This document shows, one piece after another, positions 7,659-17,463 of a stretch of DNA of 39,066 nucleotides. Positions within the stretch are counted from its first letter, which is position 1. The number at the start of each line of letters is the position of its first letter. Under the pieces are notes generated by a model. The model was not told where the DNA came from and ran no database searches. It was given only the letters and a program-made list of their open reading frames with translations. Where the stretch lies: NCBI GenBank assembly GCA_019115125.1, contig DXEG01000054.1, forward strand, positions 1 to 39,066. Direction: 5' to 3'. The DNA comes from Candidatus Blautia faecipullorum (GTDB taxonomy: Bacteria > Bacillota > Clostridia > Lachnospirales > Lachnospiraceae). A program made the position numbers and the translations under genes.

Positions 7659-8069
7659 AGTTTTGGGAGGATAATTAGGGGTCTTTTCAAAGCAATTATT
7701 CAGGACCGCTCCCACCGGGAGTTAAGAGGCCATACGGACAGCCGGGTCCACTGCCGAGCGGCAGCTTTATGTTGCCTTATTGATTGAGTTAAAAGCTCAA
7801 ATTTTATAAGTTGGTTACTTCATAACCGAAATGCGCCTGTGCGCAGACTTGTGAAACGGTCAATAAGAGTAGTAAACGTATGATTGCTATATAGACTCTG
7901 ATCATTCCATCCAATATGACGATTCTGATCTTCCCTGCAGCTCCTTTAGGGCTGGCTGTCCCGCGCGGCGGTATACGCGTCATAAGCCCTCCGGCTTATA
8001 TACAGGGAAACACAACGTATTCTGGATGATAAACGCAGGTTATGCACACGCACAGCCTGCGTTTTTTTT
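7659..8069 (+). ncRNA. Candidate structured RNA or long riboregulatory leader upstream of speA
   Basis: About 410 nt between a good promoter and an intrinsic terminator, with many local helices: 7709-7721 (CTCCC/GGGAG), 7751-7764 (CTGCCG/CGGCAG), 7813-7827 (GGTTA/TAACC), 7832-7845 (TGCGC/GCGCA), 7938-7954 (CAGC.CC/GGGCTG) and 7982-7999 (ATAAGCC/GGCTTAT). It is not recognisable as tmRNA, RNase P RNA, SRP RNA or 6S RNA, nor as a T-box, lysine, SAM, cobalamin or Mg riboswitch, as their core motifs are absent. Its 3' terminator lies 90 bases before the speA start, so it could be a stand-alone RNA or a transcription-attenuating leader for polyamine synthesis. A 37-codon open frame at 7916-8029 lacks a ribosome-binding site. 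Structure is seen; function is unknown. Confidence 0.55.
8032..8069 (+). terminator. Intrinsic terminator between the structured RNA and speA
   Basis: AACGCAGG (8032-8039) pairs perfectly with CCTGCGTT (8056-8063), and the T-tract runs to 8069. Read-through at this site would place speA under the 7624 promoter; otherwise it ends the candidate RNA. Confidence 0.85.
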
Positions 8070-8158
8070 GCCATAAAACTGTCATGGCCGCACCGCCCGT
8101 ATTCGGAAATATATACGGTGTATTCTCTTTCGGCGGCCATAGAAAGGGGGAATTTAAA

Positions 8159-9613
8159 ATGAGCCGAACCCGTCTTGACCAAAGCCGCGCTCCTATCTAC
8201 GAAGCTCTGGAAACCTTCCGGCGGATGCGGGTCGTTCCTTTTGATGTACCAGGCCATAAACGCGGCCGCGGCAACCCGGAGTTGACCGCGTTTTTAGGCC
8301 AGAAATGTGTAGATGTGGATGTAAACAGTATGAAGCCTCTGGACAATCTGTGCCATCCCATCTCTGTGATCCGCAGGGCGGAGGAGCTGGCGGCGGATGC
8401 CTTCGGCGCGGCCCACGCCTTTTTGATGGTGGGCGGCACTACCAGCTCCGTACAGAGTATGGTGCTCACCGCCTGCAAACGGGGAGATGAGATCATTCTG
8501 CCCCGAAACGTCCACAAAAGCGTGATCAACGCCCTTGTTTTGTGCGGGGCGGTTCCGGTGTATGTGAATCCGGACGTAGACCAGAGGCTGGGAATTTCTC
8601 TCGGAATGAAGAAGGAACAGGTAGCAAAGGCTATCGCGGAGCATCCCAACGCAGTGGCCGTTCTGGTGAATAATCCCACTTATTATGGGATATGTAGCAA
8701 TCTGAGAGCCATCGTAAAGATGGCCCACGACGCCGGGATGCTCTGCCTGGCAGACGAAGCCCACGGCACGCATTTTTATTTCGGCAACGGACTTCCTGTT
8801 TCCGCCATGGCCGCTGGGGCCGATATGGCGTCCGTCTCCATGCACAAAAGCGGAGGCAGTCTCACTCAGTCCAGCCTGCTTCTGGTGGGCCCCAATGTCC
8901 ACGCCGGATATGTGCGTCAGATCATCAACCTGACCCAGACCACCTCCGGCAGCTATCTTCTGATGTCCAGCCTTGATATCAGCCGGCGCAATCTGGCCCT
9001 CCGGGGCAGGGAGGTATTTCACCAGGTAGCCGACATGGCGGAATACGCCCGGGAGGAGATCAACGCGGTAGGCGGTTACTACGCCTTCGGCCGGGAGCTG
9101 ATGAACGGCGATTCTGTGTTTGATTTTGACACTACGAAGCTCAGCGTCCACACGCTGGATATAGGCCTTGCCGGAATCGAGGTATACGACATCCTGCGGG
9201 ATGAATACGATATCCAGATCGAGTTCGGGGACATCGGAAATATACTGGCCTATCTCTCCATGGGCGACCGTTCCCAGGAGCTGGAGCGTCTGGTCAGCGC
9301 GCTGGCTGAAATCCGGCGCCGTTACCAGAAGGACGCCACCGGACTTCTCAGCCAGGAATATATTGATCCGGAGGTCGTCACCAGTCCTCAGGAAGCTTTT
9401 TACGCTGAAAAGGTCAGCATACCTCTGGCCGAGAGCGAAGGACGGGTATGCAGCGAGTTCGTCATGTGCTACCCGCCCGGCATCCCGATCCTGGCTCCGG
9501 GAGAGCGCATTACCTCCGAAATTCTGGAGCACATTCAGTACGCCAAAGAAAAAGGCTGCAACATGACCGGCCCGGAGGATCCGGATCTGAAGGAAATCAA
9601 CGTCCTGGTATAA
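8159..9613 (+). CDS. speA: Orn/Lys/Arg decarboxylase family, likely arginine decarboxylase
   Basis: A 484-residue fold-type I PLP decarboxylase of the Bacillus SpeA/Cad type. Features are VPGHKRGRGNP (30-40), the cofactor phosphate motif GGTTSS (92-97), LADEAHGTHF (197-206, D199 facing the pyridine nitrogen) and SMHKSGGSLTQSS with Schiff-base K230. A C-terminal family domain includes CYPPGIPILAPGE. Arginine is the likely substrate because a ureohydrolase (speB) lies two genes downstream, giving arginine to agmatine and onward. Lysine or ornithine specificity cannot be excluded by eye. The start is ATG 8159 behind AAAGGGGG; an in-frame ATG at 8042 lies inside the terminator hairpin and is rejected. 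First gene of a five-gene polyamine operon. Confidence 0.88.
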   Translation: MSRTRLDQSRAPIYEALETFRRMRVVPFDVPGHKRGRGNPELTAFLGQKCVDVDVNSMKPLDNLCHPISVIRRAEELAADAFGAAHAFLMVGGTTSSVQSMVLTACKRGDEIILPRNVHKSVINALVLCGAVPVYVNPDVDQRLGISLGMKKEQVAKAIAEHPNAVAVLVNNPTYYGICSNLRAIVKMAHDAGMLCLADEAHGTHFYFGNGLPVSAMAAGADMASVSMHKSGGSLTQSSLLLVGPNVHAGYVRQIINLTQTTSGSYLLMSSLDISRRNLALRGREVFHQVADMAEYAREEINAVGGYYAFGRELMNGDSVFDFDTTKLSVHTLDIGLAGIEVYDILRDEYDIQIEFGDIGNILAYLSMGDRSQELERLVSALAEIRRRYQKDATGLLSQEYIDPEVVTSPQEAFYAEKVSIPLAESEGRVCSEFVMCYPPGIPILAPGERITSEILEHIQYAKEKGCNMTGPEDPDLKEINVLV

Positions 9614-9681
9614 GCGCGGTTCCGGCGCGCCCATATATAAATCGGAAAAACCAGTGACCTGATAAAAGGAGAGTGATGAAC

Positions 9682-10536
9682 ATGGAAATGTGGTTCAGCG
9701 AATTTCATACGCCGGATGTCAAGCACAGCATCCGGGTCACGAGGCATCTTTATTCAAAAAAGAGCGCCTACCAGCAGATTGACATTTTTGAAACGCCGGA
9801 GTTTGGACGCGTCCTGACTCTGGACGGCAACGTCATGCTGACAGAGCGGGATGAGTTCATTTACGACGAAATGATCACCCATGTGCCCATGGCGGTCCAT
9901 CCCGGCGTCAAAGACGTCCTGGTGATCGGCGCCGGGGACGGCGGCGTGGTTCGGGAGCTGACCCGCTATGAGCGGATCGAGCGCATCGATCTGGTGGAAA
10001 TGGATCCCCAGGTGCTGGAAGCCTGCCGCACCTATCTTCCCAGCAACGCCTGCCGGATGGACGACCGCCGGGTACATACCTACTTTGACAACGCTTTGAA
10101 ATTTATCCGCAGGCGGGAGGCTGCCTACGATCTCATCATCGTGGACTCCACTGATCCTTTCGGTCCTCTGGAAGGTCTGTTCACGCGGGAATTTTATGGA
10201 AACTGCTATAACGCGCTCCGGGAGGACGGAATTATGGTCAACCAGCAGGGCAGTCCCTTTTATGCGGAAGACGCCAGCGCCATGCAGAGAAGTCACAAGC
10301 GCATTGTCAGCACCTTCCCCATCAGCCGGGTTTACCAGGCCCACATTCCCACCTACGCGGCAGGATACTGGCTGTTCGGATTTGCCAGCAAAAAATATCA
10401 TCCCATCGATGATCTTAACACAGAAGCCTGGGTAAAGCTGAACCTGCATACCCGCTACTATACTCCCAGACTGCATGTGGGCGCGTTCTGGCTGCCTGCT
10501 TTTCTGGAGGAAATGCTGCAGGAGGTGGAAGGTTAA
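9682..10536 (+). CDS. speE: Spermidine synthase-family aminopropyltransferase
   Basis: A 284-residue protein of the SpeE fold: an N-terminal beta domain (MEMWFSEFHT...) and a Rossmann methyltransferase-like core. It has the decarboxy-SAM pocket GAGDGG (83-88; usually GGGDGG), E106, D137 and the catalytic DSTDP (155-159). Length and architecture are normal. Start choice: GTG 9673 and ATG 9676 sit almost on the AGGAGAG box, whereas ATG 9682 is eight bases from it and matches the usual MExWF beginning. It lies 3 nt before speB. No S-adenosylmethionine decarboxylase (speD), which would supply its aminopropyl donor, is present in this window, and the operon carries the SAM-independent carboxyspermidine genes instead. 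Its real donor or product is therefore open. Confidence 0.85.
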   Translation: MEMWFSEFHTPDVKHSIRVTRHLYSKKSAYQQIDIFETPEFGRVLTLDGNVMLTERDEFIYDEMITHVPMAVHPGVKDVLVIGAGDGGVVRELTRYERIERIDLVEMDPQVLEACRTYLPSNACRMDDRRVHTYFDNALKFIRRREAAYDLIIVDSTDPFGPLEGLFTREFYGNCYNALREDGIMVNQQGSPFYAEDASAMQRSHKRIVSTFPISRVYQAHIPTYAAGYWLFGFASKKYHPIDDLNTEAWVKLNLHTRYYTPRLHVGAFWLPAFLEEMLQEVEG

Positions 10537-10539
10537 ACT

Positions 10540-11403
10540 ATGCTGTCACCGAATATTGAAACCTTTATCGGCTGCGACAGCAGCTATTCAGAGGCCCGTA
10601 TCGTTCTCTACGGAGCGCCTTTCGACTCCACGACCAGCTTTCGGCCCGGAGCCCGATTCGGCTCCTCGGCCATGCGCCATGAAAGCTTCGGTCTGGAAAC
10701 CTACAGTCCCTATCAGGACGCGGATCTGACGGACTGCGCGGTATTTGACAGCGGAGATCTTGAGCTTTGTTTCGGAAGCCCCGAATCCGCGCTGAAGGAT
10801 ATCGAGGCCCGCGCCGCCCGCATACTTGCGGACGGAAAGCTCCCTCTCCTGCTTGGGGGAGAGCATCTGGTCACCCTGGGCGCTGTACGCGCCGCCGCGA
10901 AAAAATACCCGGAGCTTCACATCATCCATTTTGACGCTCACGCCGATCTCCGGGACGACTACCTGGGATGCTCGCTGAGCCACGCCTGTGTACTGCGGCG
11001 CTGCCACGAGCTTCTCGGAGACGGACGCATCCATCAGTTCTGCATCCGCAGCGGAGACCGGGAGGAATTCCGTTTCGCCCGGAACCACACAAACCTGCAT
11101 CCCTTTGACTTTGAGGGACTGGAGGAAACCGTCTCCGTCCTGCGGGAAAAGGGCGTGCCTGTCTACTTTACGATTGACCTGGATTGTCTGGATCCCTCCG
11201 CTTTCCCCGGCACCGGCACGCCGGAGGCCGGCGGCGTCAGCTTTGTCCAGCTCTTAAAGGCCATCCGCACCGTCTGCTCCGCCAATATAGTAGGCGCCGA
11301 TCTCAACGAACTGGCCCCGGCGCTGGATCCAAGCGGCGTTTCCACGGCGACCGCCTGCAAGGTTCTCCGGGAACTGCTTCTGGCGCTGTATTCCGCCTTT
11401 TAA
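10540..11403 (+). CDS. speB: Agmatinase-family ureohydrolase
   Basis: A 287-residue binuclear-manganese ureohydrolase. All metal-binding blocks are present: GGEH (H109), FDAHAD (D132, H134, D136) and IDLDCLDP (D213, D215). TGTPEAGG and NELAPALDPSGVSTATA also match the agmatinase/arginase family. The predicted reaction is agmatine to putrescine plus urea. Given the neighbouring dehydrogenase and decarboxylase, hydrolysis of a larger guanidino intermediate such as aminopropylagmatine is an alternative. Its start is separated from the speE stop by three bases (translational coupling), with GGAGGTGG at the end of speE as ribosome-binding site. Confidence 0.92.
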   Translation: MLSPNIETFIGCDSSYSEARIVLYGAPFDSTTSFRPGARFGSSAMRHESFGLETYSPYQDADLTDCAVFDSGDLELCFGSPESALKDIEARAARILADGKLPLLLGGEHLVTLGAVRAAAKKYPELHIIHFDAHADLRDDYLGCSLSHACVLRRCHELLGDGRIHQFCIRSGDREEFRFARNHTNLHPFDFEGLEETVSVLREKGVPVYFTIDLDCLDPSAFPGTGTPEAGGVSFVQLLKAIRTVCSANIVGADLNELAPALDPSGVSTATACKVLRELLLALYSAF

Positions 11404-11523
11404 TCTTACTAATCTGACTGGCGCAGATTCCAGGGTCACTCTTTTATGAGTATGCAGGCGCAGGCAGGCATAATTCCAACTGTAGTATACAATAAATCTT
11501 TCATAAAAAAGGAGCGAACAATT

Positions 11524-12782
<1,259 letters not shown>

Positions 12783-12783
<1 letters not shown>

Positions 12784-13994
12784 TGGGCGCGTCAGGAGAT
12801 AACCGTCCGCCCTTTCTGGGTCTCGGCGGAAAAAATCCGGCGGAGCTTTTCGGCGCGCTCCCTACCCCCTGCTACATTCTGGATGAAGCCGCGCTCTGCC
12901 GGAACGGCGAAATTCTGAGCGGCGTAGCCCAGCGCACCGACTGTAAGATCCTGTTGGCGCAGAAAGCCTTCTCCAACTATGACCTGTACCCGGCGCTCGC
13001 GCCTTTTCTGGCGGGAACAGAGGCCAGCGGTCTCTATGAGGCCCGTCTTGGCTCCGAAAAAATGCCGGGAAAAGAGGTGCATGTGTTCTGCGGAGCATAC
13101 CGGGAGGATAAGTTTGAAGAGCTGCTGCGATATGCCGATCACATTGTTTTCAACTCTCCCCGGCAGTTGGAGAAATTCGGGCCGTCCGCGAAGAAAGCCG
13201 GGAAAAGCGTGGGGCTGCGCGTCAATCCGGAGTGCTCTACACAGGAAGGTCACGAGATCTACGATCCCTGCGCCCCCGGAAGCCGGCTGGGTACCACCCG
13301 GGCCCAGTGGGAGGAGGGGATGACGCCCCGGCTCCTTGAGCTTCTGGACGGGCTTCATTTTCATACCCTTTGCGAGCAGGATTCTGACGCTCTGGAAACT
13401 ACGCTGAACGCGGTTTCTCAGCGCTTCGGGGATATCCTTCCCCATATGAAATGGCTGAATTTCGGCGGCGGGCACCATATCACACGGCCTGACTATGATA
13501 TCGCCAGACTGGAGAACTGCATCCGCAGCGCCCGCCAGAAATGGAACGTAGAGGTGTATCTGGAGCCCGGGGAGGCCTGCGCCTTAAATGCAGGTTACCT
13601 GGCCGCCCGGGTACTGGATGTTTTCCGAAACGGGAATACACACATTGCCGTCCTGGACGCCAGCGCGGCCTGCCATATGCCGGACGTACTGGAGATGCCC
13701 TACCGGCCGCCGCTGTACGGCGCGGGAGAGTCCGGAGAACTGCCTTATATCTTCCGTCTGGGCGGTCCCACCTGCCTTGCCGGAGATGTGATCGGTGACT
13801 ACAGCTTTGACACGCCACTTCGGGAGGGGGATCTGCTCCTGTTCGGAGATATGGCCATCTATACTACCTGCAAGAACAATACCTTCAACGGAATGGCTCT
13901 TCCGGATATTTTTGTCCTCTGCTCCGACGGACAGCTTCAATGCCTGCGGACCTTTGGATATGAGGATTTTAAATGCAGACTGGGCAGCGGATAA
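12783..13994 (+). CDS. nspC: Carboxy(nor)spermidine decarboxylase
   Basis: A 403-residue PLP decarboxylase of the alanine-racemase fold (type III), NspC branch, converting carboxyspermidine to spermidine. ILLAQKAFSNYDLYP holds the PLP lysine (K61). LRVNPECSTQEG, PGSRLG, HTLCEQDSDALE, the glycine-rich NFGGGHHI and LEPGEACALNAGY follow in the usual order, and a CHMPDVLEMPYRPP segment sits where the catalytic Cys region lies. The N-terminus (MGASGDNRPPFLGLGGKNP) is slightly longer than in many homologs. The start overlaps the dehydrogenase stop (TGATG). Last gene of the polyamine operon, convergent with the histidine kinase gene 25 bases away. Confidence 0.92.
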
Positions 13995-14002
13995 CGCTGC
14001 CC
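13982..14002. terminator. Hairpin at the convergent nspC/kinase junction
   Basis: GGGCAGCG (13982-13989) and CGCTGCCC (13995-14002) form a perfect 8-bp stem whose loop contains the nspC stop codon (13992-13994). No U-tract follows on either strand, so its role as a two-way terminator is uncertain. Confidence 0.4.
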
Positions 14003-14019
14003 GGAATGTGTCCTCAAAA

Positions 14020-15423
14020 TTATTTTCCTCCGCCCGCGAAGGATGAACCTACCGCCGGATGATCCGGCAATATTACGCGGAACTCCGTCCCTTCTCCCGG
14101 GATACTGGATACCGCGGCATTTCCTCCATGATATCGTACGATCTGCCATACCAGGGAAAGGCCCAGACCCATCCCCTTTTTCCTCCGCGAACCTTCGGCG
14201 CGGTAAAAACGCTCCCATATACGCGGCAGGTCTTTTTCTTCGATGCCAATACCGTCGTCCTTTATCCGCAGCTCAACCTTCCCGTTTCTTTTTCGCAGAG
14301 TGACTTTTATCCTTCCATTCTCCCTCCCGTACCGGTACGCGTTCTGCAACAGATTATCCAGCATCAATTGAAAAAGTCCTGGATTTATTTCCGCCCGTGC
14401 CTCTTCCTCCAGCTCTGTTTCCATTTCTATCCCATTTTCTGCGGACAGCTTCCTGTCCATGCAGATTTCTTCTGTCAGGGCGCTGACATTGGTTTTTTCC
14501 AGGGGATAATATCCTGTGTTCTGTTCAATTCTTGTAAGAATGAGCAGAGTCTCTATCAGCCGGGACATCCGGCAGCCCTGTCTCTGAATCACAGCGAGAG
14601 CTTCCCTCAATTCCTCCGTTTTTCCCTCATTCTCCAGGGCGTATTCACACTGCGCCATAATGACAGAAACAGGAGTTCTCAGCTCATGGGAGGCATTGGA
14701 GGCGAACTGCTTTTCCGCTTCAAGGTTCTTCTCCAGACGCTCAAACATCGCGTTAAAGGTATGGGAAAGCGCGGAAATCTCATCCCCGGTATCCTTGATC
14801 TCAATTCTTTTTGTGAGATCTCCCCTCTGCCGGATTTCCTCTGCGGTACGGCTGATCTGGGCGACAGGACTCAAAAAACGTCCGGCCATCCAGTAGCCTC
14901 CCAGAAGCGCTGTTATTAAGACAAAAGGGAATACAAGAAACACATCCCCCAGGGTATAGATCATATCTCCCATATCCGCGGCAGAGTACTGCAGCCCCCG
15001 GATCCACAGTCCTCCCTCCTCGGTTTGAATATATCTGTCATAAAGCCAGCCCGTAATCCCGTCTGTTTCCAGACTCTGAAGCTGACTGTCATAAAAGGGA
15101 ATCTTGTCAATCTCCTCATAAAGAAAAAGGCCGCAGGCTCTGCTTCTATCTTCCCGGTAGATCATCAGGAATACATCCTCCCTCAGAAACCCGGAATTAT
15201 CCGCGCTATCTATATCGCTTTCCCAGAGAAGCCTCTGGAGCTCCGGTTCTCCGTTTATCGCTCTGGTACATTCATCTACCACAACCTGAAGATTGTCCCG
15301 AACGCTGTTCTCGGCTTTTATCCGGTACAGCGATACCACAACGGTTCCCATAAGCAGGCACATAGCCAGCAGCGCTATGGAGTACCAGATTGTGATCCGT
15401 ACTTTGAACTTACTTCTTTTCAT
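14020..15423 (-). CDS. Two-component sensor histidine kinase
   Basis: A 467-residue membrane kinase. TM1 is at about 10-34, followed by an extracytoplasmic sensor region of about 120 residues. TM2 (DVFLVFPFVLITALLGGYWM) leads into a HAMP domain (about 182-235), then the HisKA dimerisation box FASNASHELRTPVSVI with phospho-acceptor H246. The ATPase core has an N box (LDNLLQNAYRYG), G1 (DDGIGI), an F region (RFYRAEGSRR) and G2 (GMGLGLSL). The start MKRSKFKV is chosen because GGGGGAAAG precedes ATG 15423; a longer in-frame start at 15456 has no such site. Its first 14 bases overlap the end of the regulator gene. The signal is unknown: the sensor domain matches no family I recognise. Confidence 0.92.
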   Translation of the reverse strand: MKRSKFKVRITIWYSIALLAMCLLMGTVVVSLYRIKAENSVRDNLQVVVDECTRAINGEPELQRLLWESDIDSADNSGFLREDVFLMIYREDRSRACGLFLYEEIDKIPFYDSQLQSLETDGITGWLYDRYIQTEEGGLWIRGLQYSAADMGDMIYTLGDVFLVFPFVLITALLGGYWMAGRFLSPVAQISRTAEEIRQRGDLTKRIEIKDTGDEISALSHTFNAMFERLEKNLEAEKQFASNASHELRTPVSVIMAQCEYALENEGKTEELREALAVIQRQGCRMSRLIETLLILTRIEQNTGYYPLEKTNVSALTEEICMDRKLSAENGIEMETELEEEARAEINPGLFQLMLDNLLQNAYRYGRENGRIKVTLRKRNGKVELRIKDDGIGIEEKDLPRIWERFYRAEGSRRKKGMGLGLSLVWQIVRYHGGNAAVSSIPGEGTEFRVILPDHPAVGSSFAGGGK

Positions 15424-16111
15424 CTTTCCCCCCGTCTTTTTCAACGCGCATAACATAGCCCAGCCCGCGTACAGTATGGAACAGCTTTTTCTGATCCTCC
15501 GCCTCGATTTTTCTTCTCAGATAATTCATATAAACGTCCACCACATTGGCGGTTCCCTCAAAGTCATATCCCCAGACATGGTTCAAAATTCTCTCTCTGC
15601 TCAAAATCTGATTTTTATTAACAAGAAGATATTCCAGCAGTCCGTATTCTTTGCCGGTAAGCTCAATCCGTCTGCCCGCCCGTGAGACTATGCGGCTTCT
15701 TATATCCAGGGCCAGATTATCCAGCTCATAAATATCAGAGCTGTTCCCGGCGGCCGTACGCATTACCGCCCTTACTCTCGCCAGAAGCTCGTCAAGGGAG
15801 AAGGGCTTCACCACATAATCATTTGCTCCCGCGTCAAGGCCCTCCACCTTATCGGGAATGGTATCCCTGGCGGTAAGAAAAATAACAGGCGTTGATTTTC
15901 CGCTTCCGCGCAGGCGGCGCACCGTCTCCAGGCCGTCCATTACAGGCATAAGAATATCCAGTACGGCTGCGTCGTAGTCCGTGAGCATCAAACACTCCAG
16001 CGCCTCCTCGCCGTCAAAACAACTATCTACGTCGTATCCTTCCGCCTGCAGCTTCTTTGTGATTACCGCGTTTAAGTCCTCTTCATCCTCCGCTATCAGA
16101 AGTTTCATCAT
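15410..16111 (-). CDS. OmpR-family response regulator
   Basis: A 233-residue regulator with an N-terminal receiver domain (AEDEED acidic pocket, VLDILMPVMDG with phospho-acceptor D52, VIFLTARD, switch lysine in VKPFSLDELLARV) and a C-terminal winged helix (IELTGKEYGLLEYLLVN, VVDVYMNYLRRKI, VRGLGYVMR). Two consecutive ATGs open the frame; the second (16108) has the better distance to AAGGAG, so the protein may be one residue shorter. The leader contains a GGTGAAA..TTTCACC hairpin (about 16148-16173). It is co-transcribed with and precedes the kinase. The regulated genes are unknown. Confidence 0.92.
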   Translation of the reverse strand: MMKLLIAEDEEDLNAVITKKLQAEGYDVDSCFDGEEALECLMLTDYDAAVLDILMPVMDGLETVRRLRGSGKSTPVIFLTARDTIPDKVEGLDAGANDYVVKPFSLDELLARVRAVMRTAAGNSSDIYELDNLALDIRSRIVSRAGRRIELTGKEYGLLEYLLVNKNQILSRERILNHVWGYDFEGTANVVDVYMNYLRRKIEAEDQKKLFHTVRGLGYVMRVEKDGGKDEKK

Positions 16112-16253
16112 ATTCTCCTTTGTTCTCTTATCGTTGTGAATATCTCCGGTGAAAGCTGTTCCGCGTTTTCACCGTCTGCTTCTTTATATATGAGATATTC
16201 CTTAATATAACATATCCTGGGGAGGACTGCTGTATTTAGAGTTCCCGGCGGCA

Positions 16254-16297
16254 AAAACCGGAGCCTGAGGCTGAAAACAGCCCCTGGCTCCGGTTTT
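16254..16297. terminator. Strong bidirectional terminator
   Basis: AAAACCGGAGCC (16254-16265) pairs perfectly with GGCTCCGGTTTT (16286-16297), and GGCTG/CAGCC pairs inside. A/T runs flank both sides. It ends the minus-strand gene at 16321-17328 and insulates the regulator promoter region. Confidence 0.8.
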
Positions 16298-16320
16298 AGG
16301 TTTTGTCTGTTATAAATTTT

Positions 16321-17328
16321 TCAGGGCTCCATGGCCGCATTTTCCGCGTTGGAATTATGCCAGATTCCAATCAGCTCCCTCTCTTCGGTATTATACGGCA
16401 TTTCCCAGAATTCCGTATTATTTTCTCCGTTTTCAGGCTGAAAACGCATAAAATATAATTTGTTTCCTAACTCATAGAAGCCGCCGCCCATGTATAAATG
16501 AAAATCGCCCAGATTATAGTCTGTCTGAGATCCGCCTGACAGATCCAGTCTATGTAAAACCGTATTTCCGTCACGGATATCCTTATAGAAAAGTCCTGTA
16601 TTGTCCACTATGGTTTTGGACGGCCATGAGTCCAGTATGACCTCGCTCTTTCCGGTACTTTCCTCATATGAGCAGGTCGTATATGTACCGTCGTCGTTCT
16701 GAACCCAATAATAGAGCTTTGTTTCAACAACACCCAGAAGGGTTCCGTTCACAGCATCCGCCGGTTTTATATTTTTAAAGCCGGGAGCGGAGCTGTAAAT
16801 TTTTTCGTCTGCCAGAGATGTAGAAAACCAGACCTTGTCATTTCCCATTCTAAACATATAAGAAGGGGCGGCCTCTTCTTCTCCCGTCTTCAGATTAATC
16901 TTTTTGCTTCCCTTATTTCCCCGGGCGTCCAGGGATGTATAATATAAATAATCATTGTATATGCACAGATAAGAAGAAGGATAAGAATCCTCTGCCAGGA
17001 TCTCCTGCTCTGTTCCGTCCAGATTCATGGAAATTATGGGGCAGGGTTTTTTTCCCTCTGTAGTGGTCTTTCTCCAGTAAATTTTATCCCCATCCAGAAT
17101 CATTGTATCCAGATAATCCCCGGAAATCACCTTGATTCCGTCCTTCTGCGCGTTATAAACCGTATAGATGATTCCGTCCTTTTCCCACATACGCCCGGAA
17201 ACCAGAACCTCGTCCTCCGCAGTCTCTTTATATTCTGCCGCCTTTGTATCAAAGCTCCAAATAAAGAAACAAAAATACAGGCAGACAACCGCCGCCAAGA
17301 TTATCTTCTTTCCTGCTGTTCTTTGCAT
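16321..17328 (-). CDS. Exported protein, DUF5050-like beta-propeller
   Basis: A 335-residue protein starting at ATG 17328 behind a perfect AGGAGG; an in-frame ATG 26 codons earlier has no ribosome-binding site. MQRTAGKKIILAAVVCLYFCFFIWSF is a signal peptide or N-terminal anchor. The rest consists of repeated short beta units such as DGDKIYWRKT, YNDYLYYTSLD, GNDKVWFSTS, VETKLYYWVQ and GNKLYFMRF. This resembles the DUF5050 / LRP1-like beta-propeller repeats of clostridial surface proteins. No catalytic residues are evident. It may be co-transcribed with the Fn3 protein upstream, 135 bases away with a CTTCCAG/CTGGAAG hairpin (17423-17444) between. Function unknown. Confidence 0.7.
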   Translation of the reverse strand: MQRTAGKKIILAAVVCLYFCFFIWSFDTKAAEYKETAEDEVLVSGRMWEKDGIIYTVYNAQKDGIKVISGDYLDTMILDGDKIYWRKTTTEGKKPCPIISMNLDGTEQEILAEDSYPSSYLCIYNDYLYYTSLDARGNKGSKKINLKTGEEEAAPSYMFRMGNDKVWFSTSLADEKIYSSAPGFKNIKPADAVNGTLLGVVETKLYYWVQNDDGTYTTCSYEESTGKSEVILDSWPSKTIVDNTGLFYKDIRDGNTVLHRLDLSGGSQTDYNLGDFHLYMGGGFYELGNKLYFMRFQPENGENNTEFWEMPYNTEERELIGIWHNSNAENAAMEP

Positions 17329-17463
17329 TTTCAGCCTCCTGTTTGATAAGGGTACTGCTATCCCACATAAACTCTGAATTTTTATATGAAAAGCCTTTCC
17401 TCGCAAACTTTTAAACGTGACACTTCCAGTTCCACTGCTGGAAGGCGTACCTTTAACTCCTCC

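Noticed and set aside
7650..8069. T-box, tmRNA, RNase P RNA or 6S RNA identity for the speA leader
   Set aside because: The core motifs (AGGGTGGnACCGCG, tRNA-like ends, GAGGAAAGTCC, 6S bubble) could not be found.
8042..8158. N-terminal extension of SpeA
   Set aside because: The upstream ATG lies in the loop of an intrinsic terminator and lacks a ribosome-binding site; ATG 8159 has AAAGGGGG.
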